64,000 bases of DNA from Exophiala sp. HKRS030 (GCA_023897205.1 JAHWDD010000008.1:2232001-2296000); one strand, 5' to 3'. Shown: positions 46,267-56,620, counted from the stretch's first letter. Program-made: numbers and translations. Notes: generated from the sequence alone by a model not told the origin.

Positions 46267-47059
46267 AGTGTAATAGCGATTCGTCACGATTGCAACCGGG
46301 TCTCATCGACATTACAGATGCATGAGCATGTGTTTAGCTGGCTAGATACTAAGTACAGCGAGGTATGTTCATTTTCAGCTTGGGGCTTGATAAAGGAATA
46401 GGGAGAGCAGGCAGAATGACGTTCTCGATTCAGGCCGTGGAATTTTCACGTGACCTCAATGGTGAACTTCACGTCAAGACAAACGATACATTTGCACTTC
46501 GCCCACGATACTCAACATCAACCAAGATAACACCAATATTAGTGTTACAACTTGAAGCAATTGTTTGTTCGGGTAGCTCCTGCAGTCCTCTACTATAAAC
46601 CTCCGCACCTTTTGAGCTTAATACTTCCCTTGAAGAGCACGACGTCTCTCCCACGTGCAGACGGACTTGCTTCGACCCAGCATGTCTCTAGTCTGTGTCT
46701 GCCGACAAAGGGACCGAAGAAAGAACAAAATGAGATTCATTGAGGCACATTGTATCAGATTGCGTAGATACAAGCAAAGGTCTCTGTTCAAAGGAGATGT
46801 TATCCTTATGTTTGTTCGACTTCACAAAGACTTCTCAGATGCCACTCGTCGTTTAAAAGCCATCGCCCCTTTCCTCTTCTATATATGTATTCTGTTTCTC
46901 AATTACCACAACAAACGCCTCAGCATCAACGTCTGGTCTCAAGCTTGCTTCTTGCATCTTCTACTTCATCTTAGCCAGCTAAAAGATCATCGCGCTTGAT
47001 ATTCCCTTTTCACCAGAACACCGCGTTGCCGACCTTCTTCACCATCGACTTCATTGAAT
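46267..47059. other. intergenic stretch, nothing recognised
   Basis: About 0.8 kb with short conflicting frames only. It is A/T- and C/T-rich directly before the next start. Confidence 0.4.
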
Positions 47060-47827
47060 ATGTCTTCTGGTCATTTCTGTCGGCTGAGGGCCCTTCCACA
47101 CCTCGATACCGACGTACATAAGAATGAAGAAGATCAGAGTTGTTCAGACTCGCCGCCGAGCTCGCTGCTCCGGGAAGTTGAAGTTGGCATGGAAGAGGAT
47201 CTCACCTGCTCAGATTCACCCCCGAGCTCACTGCTCCGAGAAGTAGAAGTTGATACTTCGGGATTTGATGGGCAGCTGGACATTTCGCCGGAAAACTTCC
47301 GTTGGGAGAATCCGGATTCATTTGCGATCCGATACCCATCTCGCATGCCATTCGTGGGTATGGGGTTGAATCTTCTGCTAGAAGAATTTTCACCCACTCA
47401 ATCTTCGCCACAAGAGGAGTGGTGGGTGCAGTTCGAGCAGGACGAGCAGGACGAGCAGGGAGAACATAACTCTAGCCAGAATGGCTCGCTTCCACCATGC
47501 CCTCCAAGTAGCGCGAACAGTGAATCGACGGAACCTTTCCCAGACATCTCACCAAGTGTTCTGAACCTGCCTGGTCTATACGGGCTTCCCTCTCCACGGG
47601 ATGCGCATACTGGCCTCCAGGAAGTCTATGCTGTTATGACAGGACAGCCTGTTGACTATAGTCTTCCGGACCCAGAGCAAGCAATCCAGGATCATATCAA
47701 GTATATAAGAGCCAAATATCTGCCAGCATCGGTTCGCAAACCATTGAATATCACAGGTATTATCGCGGCTCAATCAGTCAAATGTACGAGATGCGAGCGT
47801 GCAACGTTTGTATGCACCTGCATTTAA
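47060..47827 (+). CDS. hypothetical acidic protein with internal 22-aa duplication
   Basis: Frame of 255 aa from the ATG at 47060 (MSSGHFCRLRALPHLD). Two adjacent copies of CSDSPPSSLLREVEV sit 22 residues apart, and the DNA of the two copies is also alike, so the duplication is fairly recent. An acidic Gln-rich patch (EQDEQDEQGEH) follows. The C-terminus VKCTRCERATFVCTCI has four cysteines in CxxC...CxC spacing. A GTATGC site just before the end could splice onward into open frames up to 48044 or 48081, so the true C-terminus is uncertain. No known domain; function unknown. Confidence 0.5.
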   Translation: MSSGHFCRLRALPHLDTDVHKNEEDQSCSDSPPSSLLREVEVGMEEDLTCSDSPPSSLLREVEVDTSGFDGQLDISPENFRWENPDSFAIRYPSRMPFVGMGLNLLLEEFSPTQSSPQEEWWVQFEQDEQDEQGEHNSSQNGSLPPCPPSSANSESTEPFPDISPSVLNLPGLYGLPSPRDAHTGLQEVYAVMTGQPVDYSLPDPEQAIQDHIKYIRAKYLPASVRKPLNITGIIAAQSVKCTRCERATFVCTCI

Positions 47828-48978
47828 AGCCCAAAGGACAAGGAGATCACATCTGATTGCGTATCGAACCGCACCCCAGTACGCAATGGCCCTGCCAATC
47901 CGGCGTATCGAGAGAGAGTCAAAGACTTTTGTCCCCAGAGAGCCTGTCCTTTCACGGATTGCTCCACGCTCTCGAAGAGAACCACTTGTTTCGACGACCG
48001 TACTACAGCCTTGTCTTTCCCGGTCCTCCCGAGAATGGGAATAGAGAGATCAAGTGCAATAACACGGGTTCACAAATCTAGCCTCGCAGCTTCGCTACCG
48101 ATCATGTTCACGTGTTCGATTTAGCCATTGTCACCTGCCAAGGGATTATGGATGAATGTCGTCACTCAGTTGTCTCATGGACGACTAGGATAGGAAATCT
48201 GAAAAGCGATGGTGCAGATCCTTCTCGTACGGTAAGCCACAGGTGAGTCTGAACTGACATGTTTCTGATTGGTTCATCATCATGCATACTTTCCCATATT
48301 AAAATGTTAATCGAATGATAAAAAGGTGAGTCACTAACATATCCGGTCGACATGACCACTCCACGAGCCACTGGATAGATCTATCAGGTAAGTCGCAACC
48401 TGACATTGGTGTGACCTTCGAAATGCAGACAATAGAAGTCTCGAGAAGTTCTCCTATGTACAAGAACATAATATTCAACATCAGACTCTCGATATGAGTA
48501 CTTTCTACTTCCTTCCTTGGACCTGAGCATAACCTGAGGCGCGCTGCTTCAACCTGAGCAAGTCTAGCACGTGACTGCTCATGGGCCAGTTTACAATCGG
48601 CCAAGCGATCCTGAAACCTCCTTGGCCGCACCCTTTTCGATGCCAGCTTACGTGCGTCCAAAGGGCAGCTTCTCCAGCCAAGTTGCTTCCTAGAGAGGGC
48701 AACCTTCAATCGGGCAGTGACGTAGCCGCCTCTTGTCTGCTGTACAGTAGGCTTAGGGATTACATGTAAAATCACGTGAATTTTCATATCATGCTACTGT
48801 TTGAACGTTATTAGTCACGTGCTCTAGTCGGAGTGTCCTGTTGATCCAGTACTCAGTCCGACGACTCTATCAAACCTTTGTGACCTGCTTTCATTCCCAC
48901 CGACACCTACGAGCCTTTCCACCCCTCTACCCATGTTTTGCAAGCAATTGGAAACTTTGATCTAAGTATTATCTTAGC
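47828..48978. other. unrecognised stretch with one possible minus-strand gene
   Basis: About 1.15 kb. Apart from possible extra exons of the preceding gene, the only frame with protein character is on the minus strand at 48299-48787 (listed separately). Confidence 0.35.
48299..48787 (-). CDS. doubtful hypothetical protein
   Basis: A 162-codon frame from an ATG at 48787. The central part (RFQDRLADCKLAHEQSRARLAQVEAARLRL) could form a coiled coil and looks like real protein. The two ends do not, and there is no homologous family I recognise. It may be an internal exon of a gene whose other exons I cannot find. Confidence 0.25.
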   Translation of the reverse strand: MKIHVILHVIPKPTVQQTRGGYVTARLKVALSRKQLGWRSCPLDARKLASKRVRPRRFQDRLADCKLAHEQSRARLAQVEAARLRLCSGPRKEVESTHIESLMLNIMFLYIGELLETSIVCISKVTPMSGCDLPDRSIQWLVEWSCRPDMLVTHLFIIRLTF

Positions 48979-49376
48979 ATGGAGGAGAGCATTCCAAAGA
49001 GAATTGTTTTCCGTTTTCACGAGAAATATGCGCTTCAAGAAGCAGATATCATTAACCGTTATTTCGCCTGTTTCAACCTTGCTTACCCCCATGACGACTT
49101 TTATTCTCATTTGATGGCCCCGAATGAATCAACAAAGATGCACATCATCCTCGACATGCATCACAAAACCGTCCCGGAAGTCGATGTGACCTCAATCGAT
49201 TACGAGGTTTTCAATGTGAAGCGGAATGCAGACTTGTAAGCTCTTCCATTCTTCAATACCGAGTCGACTAATTCACTGTTAGCGAGTTTGAACGGCTGAA
49301 CAAGTCTGCGAGTGATTATGCTCGTACGCGCTGCCGTGATGTGCGCTGGGGTACTTGCCGGCGTGAATCAACCTGA
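48979..49376 (+). CDS. hypothetical protein, two exons
   Basis: Exons 48979-49235 and 49283-49376 with a 47-nt intron (GTAAGC...TGTTAG) give an exact 117-codon frame. The protein starts MEESIPKRIVFRFHEKYALQEADI and ends in an Arg/Cys-rich tail (YARTRCRDVRWGTCRREST). It has protein-like composition with no signal peptide or known domain. Its stop codon overlaps the 3' end of the convergent Cys-rich gene by 9 bp. Unspliced, it would stop at 49239. Confidence 0.5.
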
Positions 49377-49610
49377 GCCACTTGAAGAATTCGAAGGGGT
49401 CCGTCCTGTACACACTGGACATGGTCCTGCTAGGTTGGTGTCTTGAGTGTCAAGGGACAAGGGCACATCTCTGAGGTTCCCACTGGGAGGGAGACAGACT
49501 TGCCGTCCAGGACGGGCTTCAGCTCTGGCGCAACGAATGTAATCTCCACGTACGTTGTGTTGAGCCGCAGCTCTACAAGAAAGATAAGTTTTACAAGCAA
49601 TTTCGCACAT
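49368..49610 (-). CDS. small Cys-rich protein, copy B
   Basis: An 80-aa frame starting MCEIACKTYLSC and ending in a Ser/Gly-rich tail. It is the paralogue of the product at 6754-7005: ungapped from KTY to RTP, with six aligned cysteines (here residues 2, 12, 27, 39, 64, 67) and shared blocks QHNVR, CxPPSG, LRD, DTNLAG and CxxC. No signal peptide. The closing CPVC and a conserved His (residue 18) suggest a small zinc-binding fold, which is inference. Its 3' end overlaps the two-exon gene on the other strand by 9 bp. Function unknown; the pair supports each other as real genes. Confidence 0.6.
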   Translation of the reverse strand: MCEIACKTYLSCRAAAQHNVRGDYIRCARAEARPGRQVCLPPSGNLRDVPLSLDTQDTNLAGPCPVCTGRTPSNSSSGSG

Positions 49611-50388
49611 TCTGCGCAGAATGTTTGAGCTTCAGAATAATTCATGACAAGAGAACACGCGGCGCTAAGACACGGCTTCGCTATATATGAAACTCTAAGG
49701 ACAGCATTCTCCCTGGCCATTGCTCACTGTACCATGTGCTCAGCAATCGACCTCCAGTAATACAACAGCCTGCAATCACCGCTCATCTCTCACAACTTCA
49801 CCACGATCTTCGGACTCACGATGGCCCACTGATAGATAGCTGCTTCAGCATCCTGCAGTGTCTAGGCGAGCCTCGAAGCGACGAAGAAGGGGAGATTTGG
49901 GCCAGAAATGGTAGAAGACTGAACGTGGAGCCAGAAGGACCCTCCCATATCACGACTCATTCGACTCGTACGGAATACTACAGGAACAGTTCAGAGGCCT
50001 TGCCAATGGCGGCAAATGGCTGCAAGTGGCCACAGGTGGTCTCAGAAGGTCGGCGCTTCGTCGCGTTCTGTACTTGGTTCGAGATGCCCCATTCTTGTGA
50101 TGAGGCTAATCAAGGATGAGCATGCCAGCAAGGCTGAAGGCAAACGCGGATGCTTCGGGCAAAGTGGACCCATGATCAAGCTGATATTGTGAGGCTATCT
50201 TGATCGAAGAGTGGAGCAACACTTCAATGATCCAGTGGAGAGCGTAGGATTATTCTTGGCATAAATTGACACAGCAGTGTATGCCCGGAGTAGATTCATG
50301 ATGAAGTTTCTTCAGGACACGAAATAAGCTGTCAGATGATCTCGAGACTTCATTTTACCTCACTACTGCTTCAGCCTCACGACCGCCT
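49611..50388. other. intergenic stretch, nothing firm
   Basis: About 0.78 kb. A plus-strand frame at 49736-50119 is open but begins with GTG and contains short repeats (AATGGC/AAGTGGC units near 50005-50040). It is not supported as a gene. Confidence 0.4.
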
Positions 50389-51018
50389 ATGGCTTCAAAG
50401 TCTGACTTGACGAAACCTTCACTCTCTGAGATTGTACCTGGTCTCTTCATCGGTAACGAACTTAGTACTTACGACGAACCTACCCCTATAGAGAACGACA
50501 TCACGGCCGTCATATCTCTGGTGTACGCGAAAGCAGCATTATGGCAACGACCAAAGTTTACCCGCCACGTCGCGAAGGAGCGTCATTTACATATCGGCTG
50601 CAAGGACTCTTCCACTCAGGATCTTCTCAAGAGCTTAGATACAATAAGCGACTTCATTGACCGGATGATGCGCCAGCAATCAAAGAACGGCAATGGGAAA
50701 ATTCTAGTTCATTGTTCACATGGAATATCACGCTCAGCAGCCGCCGTCATTGCTGACTTGATGCGAAAAGATCGGAAAGACCTTGCGACTGTTTTAAGCC
50801 AAGTCAGAGCGAAGCGCCCACCGGCGAAACCAAGCGCCAATTTTATGGTGCAGCTAGAGATATGGGAGCAATTAGAGTATCGGATATGGGAGGACGAGGC
50901 AAAAACGATCCCCAAGAAAGCATATGCCAGTTGGCTTGACCAGCGGCTCATTCTGTGCAAGGAGAAAGGATTGATGGGAAATGAGCCTGACACTCCCCAG
51001 GACTTGAGTGAGTTGTGA
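50389..51018 (+). CDS. dual-specificity protein phosphatase
   Basis: A single-exon gene of 209 aa. It opens with LSEIVPGLFIGNELSTYDE, the usual first strand and turn of DSPc domains. The signature HCSHGISRS gives the catalytic Cys109 and Arg115. The general acid is probably Asp73 in HIGCKDSSTQD. RAKRPPAKPSANFMVQLEIWEQ matches the C-terminal helix region. Such small DSPs remove phosphate from Tyr and Ser/Thr of signalling proteins or from other phosphate esters. The length and lack of extra domains do not reveal the substrate. The gene stands alone with no splice sites needed. Confidence 0.87.
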   Translation: MASKSDLTKPSLSEIVPGLFIGNELSTYDEPTPIENDITAVISLVYAKAALWQRPKFTRHVAKERHLHIGCKDSSTQDLLKSLDTISDFIDRMMRQQSKNGNGKILVHCSHGISRSAAAVIADLMRKDRKDLATVLSQVRAKRPPAKPSANFMVQLEIWEQLEYRIWEDEAKTIPKKAYASWLDQRLILCKEKGLMGNEPDTPQDLSEL

Positions 51019-51801
51019 AGTATCTTGGATGCGCAGATTACTTTCTAGTCAGTTTCTCTTGTTTCCTGGCCCACTTGGCCTTATGTACGGTCACCGCCAT
51101 CAGCTGCATGCCCAATAGTATGATTCGGGCCGCAAAAGCTTATATCTGCACGCTGGTGCGGGAAAGCTGCGGGTGATATCCCGGCTTATTAAAACTTCCA
51201 TTCCTCGTGGCTTGGGACTCCCTCTACGAGCAGAAGCAGCGCGAGGCTAGGTGAGTTTGGTGAGGTTCTCTTTCTTTCAACGCTGCTTTGCAAAGGTCCT
51301 TCTTTATGCTGCTGCCCAAGATGCGCCTTCCTTCCCGATATTGTCATCAATTCGAAACCCGACTTGCGATTGCAGATCATAGCTGATGACTAGCCTTGTC
51401 TCTGTTCAGACAAGGCTGCGCTTTTCTAGTTCGAGGCTAAATTTAGCCTTGTGTGAACAACTCACGGGTCCAACCCGTAACAGCTTACCCTGCTCCCACT
51501 AAGCTCATGCCACGTCGTTCCTGAAGCAGCCATTGGGGTTCGTGCTCAAAAGTACGTCGCTGTTTCTGTCAAGGGCAAAGCAGTACAATGAGAAGATACT
51601 TGAGCTCATTGCTGTGAACTGGAGCACCTGGCACCACCATGACCCCTCATCTTGTGAAAATCCGCCACTCATTCTGGTGGAAAAGGAAGAGGAAGGCAAG
51701 ACCCAAGCTGGGGTTTCAGAAGCCTCTAAACCTCACGCCGGCAGGGTTGGATATCGCTTTCGTCGTAAGTTTCGCCAGGTTTACCGCAGATTTCGTTCTC
51801 G
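51019..51801. other. upstream region of the HET gene with hairpin cluster
   Basis: About 0.78 kb. It contains three near-perfect inverted repeats between 51392 and 51478. A plus-strand frame from 51533 is open for 118 codons but has only a TTG start and overlaps the HET start in another frame, so I do not call it. Confidence 0.45.
51392..51417. repeat. perfect hairpin, 10-bp stem, 6-nt loop
   Basis: AGCCTTGTCT, loop CTGTTC, AGACAAGGCT. It is followed by a 16-bp perfect palindrome AGGCTAAATTTAGCCT at 51434-51449, another AGCCTTGTGT copy overlapping it, and ACGGGT-CCA-ACCCGT at 51464-51478. They lie about 325-410 bp upstream of the HET start. Confidence 0.8.
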
Positions 51802-53727
51802 ATGGCATTATCAGCTAGCCCTAGTTCCGATATTCAAGCAGTTCGATGTCCAGTCTGCTGTACTCTTCCTCTCGACAATCTGCCCATAGGGACTGATGCA
51901 CCTTCCCTCGAGTACTGTATCGACCTTGATGCCCCACACCGTGAATCGATTGAGGTATGGTCCGCTCACTGTCATCTTGCTAAGCTTGTTTGTGATCTCA
52001 GCAGGTATTGGTCGGGAGAGAATGATGGTCGTCAATTCTTGGAGAATGAATCTCCCACCTATATATACACATGTTGTAAACACCCGGAGTGGCCAGGTGG
52101 CGATCCTGAGTCTCGACAATATATATGTGCCGATTATGGTAGAGGACCCCCAGACTCCTTTAATTTGTGCACAACTGACTTCTCTACTCCCACAGAAAGC
52201 TTTCTCATTCATAGTGTGGAAGATGTTGTTGTGCATGCAGATCCAATGTCTGGTCCCTCAGTGGCAAACATGAGGTTCTGGATAGATAGCTGTAACGAGA
52301 AGCACGATGCATGCAAGACCGACCCCACCCCGCTACCGACTCGGGTGCTCGATGTTCAAGACCTACAGGCTATCAAGCTGCACGAGTCGGGTGGCCGATG
52401 CGACAGATATATTGCTCTAAGCCACTGCTGGGGAAGTTCCAGGGCCTTTCTCACCGAGCATTCCACGCTTAACGCAAGAAAGGAAGGCTTCAGCCTTGAG
52501 GAGGTCCCTAAAACATTCCGCGACGCCATCCTGGTCACTCATACGTTAGGAATCCGTTACTTGTGGTTAGACTCATTGTGCATTGTTCAAGACGATATAT
52601 CAGACTGGAAGGTTGAATCATCAAGAATGGGAGATGTTTACGCCAATTCATACTTGACCATATCTGCCGCCAACGCGGACGATGACGCTAGAGGCTTTCT
52701 CGGCGTACGGCGATTCAGGTACGCCTCCTTAAAGATCACTTCGTCGGGTGGGCAATCAACTCAAGTTTATCTCCATGACTACCGCGCTCATATCTCTGGA
52801 GGCGAAGGCTCTCAACCATTAGATAGTCGTGCTTGGACCTTGCAGGAGCAACTACTTCCACGACGTACGCTTCGGTTCGGCATGTGGGGGATGAGCTGGG
52901 AGTGTCAACATGGAGACTTCGCTGAATGCAAGAGAATTGGCGATAAGGGGCTCCAGGGGGGTTTCCTGGATTTCTCCTGGCTTGATATCACTAAGTGGTA
53001 CTCCTTTCGCGATCTCACTTACGACAAAGACAAGTTGCCTGCTCTCGCAGGTCTTGCTTCCCGCTTTGGAGAGTCGCACTTCGGCAACTATTGCGCGGGG
53101 CTCTGGTGGGAAAATATGCCAGAATGCCTTTTATGGCAGAGAGACACTGGCAGTTTACTACAGAAGCCGTCCAGATATCTGGCGCCGACATGGTCATGGG
53201 CCTCACTCAACGGCCGTATCGACTACGGTCTGATTGGCCTCGAATATAACCGGATGTGCTCGCCAGACTCAGTAGTGTTTTACAACGTCAAGGTGCAGGC
53301 CTCAGAAGAAAGTCCCTACGGAGAGGTTCAGGAGGGAGGTTGCCTCAAACTCCAGGCTCCGTTAATGCCGCTAACAGCTGTTCTACCTTACGCAGACGAA
53401 GGATTACAGGCTGACTTTAAGATCGCCCACCCCGAGGACTATGGCAGAAGGGTAAAAGGCAACCTTGACCTGGGGCGCGAGGACGAGAGAGATGTATTTG
53501 GGTTAATATTAACCTGCGGGTACTGGACGGGTTACCGTGAAGACCCCAACCCATCAAAAGTCGAGCTGTGCAATTGCGAGTACATGTATGGCCTGATAGT
53601 GTGTCAATGCGGTCGATCACCGAACGGCTACGAACGAATTGGTTTCTTCCAAATCGACGAGCTAAGAAAGGGTGTAGTATCGCAAATACTCGACGACCAG
53701 CCGATTAAAGAAGTTACTCTCTACTAG
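51802..53727 (+). CDS. HET domain (heterokaryon incompatibility) protein
   Basis: A single-exon gene of 641 aa. The HET domain runs from about residue 200 to 350 with its three hallmark blocks: RYIALSHCWGSS, IRYLWLDSLCIVQDD...W, and GDVYANSYLTISAANADDDARGFLG. Later motifs DSRAWTLQEQLLPRRTLRFG and LAPTWSWASLNGRI are also typical of the family. An N-terminal CPVCC / CIDLDAP section with several cysteines comes first. HET proteins are specific to filamentous ascomycetes and many take part in self/non-self recognition and regulated cell death on hyphal fusion, but most copies, including this one, have no assigned partner. No ankyrin, WD40, NACHT or other extra domain is visible, so this is the plain form. 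Confidence 0.92.
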   Translation: MALSASPSSDIQAVRCPVCCTLPLDNLPIGTDAPSLEYCIDLDAPHRESIEVWSAHCHLAKLVCDLSRYWSGENDGRQFLENESPTYIYTCCKHPEWPGGDPESRQYICADYGRGPPDSFNLCTTDFSTPTESFLIHSVEDVVVHADPMSGPSVANMRFWIDSCNEKHDACKTDPTPLPTRVLDVQDLQAIKLHESGGRCDRYIALSHCWGSSRAFLTEHSTLNARKEGFSLEEVPKTFRDAILVTHTLGIRYLWLDSLCIVQDDISDWKVESSRMGDVYANSYLTISAANADDDARGFLGVRRFRYASLKITSSGGQSTQVYLHDYRAHISGGEGSQPLDSRAWTLQEQLLPRRTLRFGMWGMSWECQHGDFAECKRIGDKGLQGGFLDFSWLDITKWYSFRDLTYDKDKLPALAGLASRFGESHFGNYCAGLWWENMPECLLWQRDTGSLLQKPSRYLAPTWSWASLNGRIDYGLIGLEYNRMCSPDSVVFYNVKVQASEESPYGEVQEGGCLKLQAPLMPLTAVLPYADEGLQADFKIAHPEDYGRRVKGNLDLGREDERDVFGLILTCGYWTGYREDPNPSKVELCNCEYMYGLIVCQCGRSPNGYERIGFFQIDELRKGVVSQILDDQPIKEVTLY

Positions 53728-54314
53728 GTGAACGTTCGTCACGGATTCTTTTGATTAGCGATCCCGTCTCATATCTATAGCATTCTGTATTCGTTCGAAG
53801 GAATATTCTTGCTCTACCTTACATGCCTTATCCAGGATCATTTACCTTTAGACACGGACCCTTTTAAAGTGTAGGAGGAGGTAAATTACTTAAGGGGAAG
53901 AACAGCCAAGAGAAGGGACCGGTGGTCTCAACTACATAGGTAGTTTCTTAGCACCAAGAAGAGAAAGGAGAACGGAAGAACATGTATAAGAACCTAATCT
54001 GAACAGCGAAAAGATTATTAGTGTAATCGTATCACGAAAAGTCTTTCCGGAAGACTGATACCAAGTCATGGTCCTGGTATCATATAAAATTACCAAACCA
54101 GAATCGATAAGCGGGTATACCATATCCGTCGGTGATGCGGACATGTGCGAACTCTATGTTACCGATCAACTAGCCAGTGCTAGCCCTATCGGCCGTCCTG
54201 CACAATGTCGACGACTCAAAAGCTCCTTTCTGTGCATAATCACTGTTGATCAAGACCTCTGACTAGACGACATCTGGACGCCTCTTCAGTGTGCCTGTGA
54301 CCTAAAAAAGAACC
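53728..54314. other. intergenic stretch, nothing recognised
   Basis: About 0.59 kb of A/T-richer sequence between tandem genes. No coding frame is supported. It should contain the FCY1 promoter. Confidence 0.45.
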
Positions 54315-55076
54315 ATGTCCGAAAACGACGCTGGATTTCTCGCTGCTGTCGAAGAAGCAAAGCAGGGATATGCCGAGGGTGGAGTGCCCATTGGTCAGTT
54401 TCCATCGACTTCTTTTTGTACTTCGTCGCAGAACTTTATGTTTCTTGTCATTGTCTTGGTCCCGAGGTCGCTGGCTAATGTGTACTGGGTGACGTTTCAG
54501 GAGCCTGTTTGGTGTCCAAGGATGGCAAGATTCTAGGTCGTGGGCATAACATGCGCGTGCAGAAGGGTAGTGCGACTTTACATGTGAGTGGGTTGTATTC
54601 CAGTGGACTTTCAGAACAAAGAAAGTTCACAGGCTCGACGCTCGAGCAGTGTCGAATGTGGTGGATGAACTTCAGAAGGATATACTCACACATTCTATAC
54701 CACTACAGGGCGAGATCTCGGCTCTTGAAAATTCAGGACGTCTGCCGGCATCCGCGTACGAGGGCTCAACCATGTACACGTCACTCAGCCCATGCGACAT
54801 GTGTACTGGAGCCTGTATCTTGTACAAGGTGAAGCGGGTGGTCATCGGCGAAAACACAACGTATCTTGGAGGCGAGGAGCATTTGAAGTCAAAGGGCATT
54901 GAGGTGGTGGTTTTTGATAATGCGGAATGTAAGGAGTTGATGAGGAAGTTTATCGAGGAGAAGCCTCATGTCTGGTAAGTTGAGATTCTCTCCTCTCGTT
55001 TCGCTTCACTTTTGGATGATGGAGCTATATTGATTAACGCGATGGTTATAGGAATGAGGATATTGGTGAACCTTGA
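54315..55076 (+). CDS. FCY1: cytosine deaminase
   Basis: Four exons give an exact 151-codon frame: 54315-54393, 54501-54583, 54709-54974 and 55052-55076. Introns are 107, 125 and 77 nt. The product of 150 aa is close to yeast Fcy1 (158 aa). Zinc ligands and the catalytic acid are seen as LHGE (His54, Glu56) and SPCDMC (Cys83, Cys86). LYKVKRVVIGENTTYLGGEEHL and the tiny last exon, which completes WNEDIGEP, match the family's C-terminus. The enzyme hydrolyses cytosine to uracil and ammonia in pyrimidine salvage, in the cytosol. Without the last splice the protein would end at PHVW. It is convergent with HEM12, with only 58 bp between the stop codons. Confidence 0.92.
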
Positions 55077-55134
55077 TCATTGTTTGTTACATATATTTTT
55101 ATGTCCGCTCCCGTTGTTTCCTTGGGAGTCCAAA

Positions 55135-56346
55135 TCAAGTGGTCAAACGGTGAATTTCCTGGAAGAAGAATTTCAGGTCTTCGGGATTCACACCAGGAGT
55201 GATACCGTGGCCAAGGTTGACGATCCATCGTTCTTTGCCTCCGCCGAATCCCTTGACAAGATTTTCCGCAACCGCTGTTATTGACTCATGGCTGCCGTAG
55301 AGAACGCCAGGATCAGCGTTTCCTTGCAGTGTCACGCGTCCTTTTGCTATTTTCACTGCCTCCGCTGGATCATGCAGCCAGTCGAGACCGACCACATCAT
55401 ATCCTGACTCACTTAGATCATCAAGTGCGTACCATGCGCCTTTCGCGAAGACGACCATAGGGACAACATCTTCTCCTAGTTCACGTAGTCGTCTCGGTAG
55501 ATTTTCCGAAATATACCTCAATGAGGGGAGGGCAAACTCCTTGAACGAAGCAGGCGAGAGCTCGCCGGCCCAAGAATCGAACACTTGCACGATCTGTGCG
55601 CCAGCCTTGACTTGCAGGGCGAGATGCTCGACGCAAATCTCCGACAGTTTCCTTAACAATGTCTTGCTTTCTTCGCCGTACTTGTACACCCATGTCTTGG
55701 CTTCTCTAAACAATTTGGTGCCACCTCCTTCTACCATATAGCATAACAGCGTCCAAGGTGCTCCGCAGAACCCATACAGGGGCACTCGACCTGCGAGCTT
55801 CGTCCGCGTCAATGTAATTGCTTTATAGACGTAGTCCAATTCTTTCGCAACATCCACATCACGTTTGATGATCTCTTGATATTGTTTGTCCGACGGCGAG
55901 CGTAGTGGGTTCGGAAACTTCGGACCCACGCCATCAACCATTTTTACATCCATACCTACAGCTTGGGGTACAACCAAAATGTCCGAGAAAATGATAGCGG
56001 CATCGATGAGGCCGTCATACCGATCGACAGGTTGTAAGGTCAGGGTAGAAGCAATTTCCGGAGACCGACAGCATTCGAAAAAGTCATGCTGTCCCTTGGC
56101 TTCGTGGTATTCAGGGAGGTATCGACCAGCTGATGGAGAAAGTCAGCGAACTGGATGATGTGGAGGGAGGAAATGCAGTAAGCCACTGACCGCGGCATAC
56201 CTTGTCGCATCACCCATATTGGTGGTCTGTCAACTTTCTCGCCTGGGAGAAATTAGTGACTTCATCGAGTTCTGGTGTCCGGGTGACATACCACGTGCGG
56301 CTCGAAGTAACCTGTCGTTCTTGAGTGGTGCAAAGTCCTTCGTCAT
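55135..56346 (-). CDS. HEM12: uroporphyrinogen decarboxylase
   Basis: Three exons give an exact 364-codon frame: 56292-56346, 56201-56242 and 55135-56129. Introns are 49 and 71 nt. The first UroD signature spans the second and third exons ([17 protein letters not shown]), with Arg and Asp contacts in [11 protein letters not shown] and [15 protein letters not shown]. The second signature [19 protein letters not shown] and the C-terminal [16 protein letters not shown] are also present. The enzyme removes four carboxyl groups from uroporphyrinogen III to make coproporphyrinogen III in cytosolic haem synthesis. The length equals yeast Hem12 (362 aa). Both introns lie close to the 5' end, as is common in fungi. 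Confidence 0.95.
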
Positions 56347-56484
56347 TTTTGTTAGACTTCAATGCTGGAGATTCCGGAGTTTCGGCCGTTGCACCGTCTT
56401 CTCTGTGATGTGCCTGTGGAGGGGTACCATGAGGTGTTTCATTTTTGGAAAATCACGATCGGCCGCCGATGTTCTGCCGGATCA

Positions 56485-56508
56485 CAGCCTTGTGTCTTGG
56501 CAAGGCTG
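56485..56508. repeat. hairpin CAGCCTTG / CAAGGCTG, 8-bp stem
   Basis: The 8-nt loop is TGTCTTGG. It lies between the HEM12 start and the TRM82 stop. Its stem shares AGCCTTG/CAAGGCT with the hairpin at 51392-51417. The 7-mer alone is expected by chance several times in a window this size, so kinship is unproven. Confidence 0.6.
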
Positions 56509-56620
56509 AGTTGAAACCAACAGGCAAGGGACAAATTTAGGAACGTGACTCGAAGGCCCTAACAGTACAGGCATTTTATTCTCAGGACCGCTTGATCGGT
56601 GCTTGGGTCTGTGAGTTGTC

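Noticed and set aside
49736..50119. 127-codon frame
   Set aside because: Starts with GTG; the ATG next to it is in another frame and closes at once. Contains short internal repeats. No family recognised.
51533..51889. 118-codon frame overlapping the HET start
   Set aside because: Only a TTG start, and the overlapping HET frame is clearly the real one.
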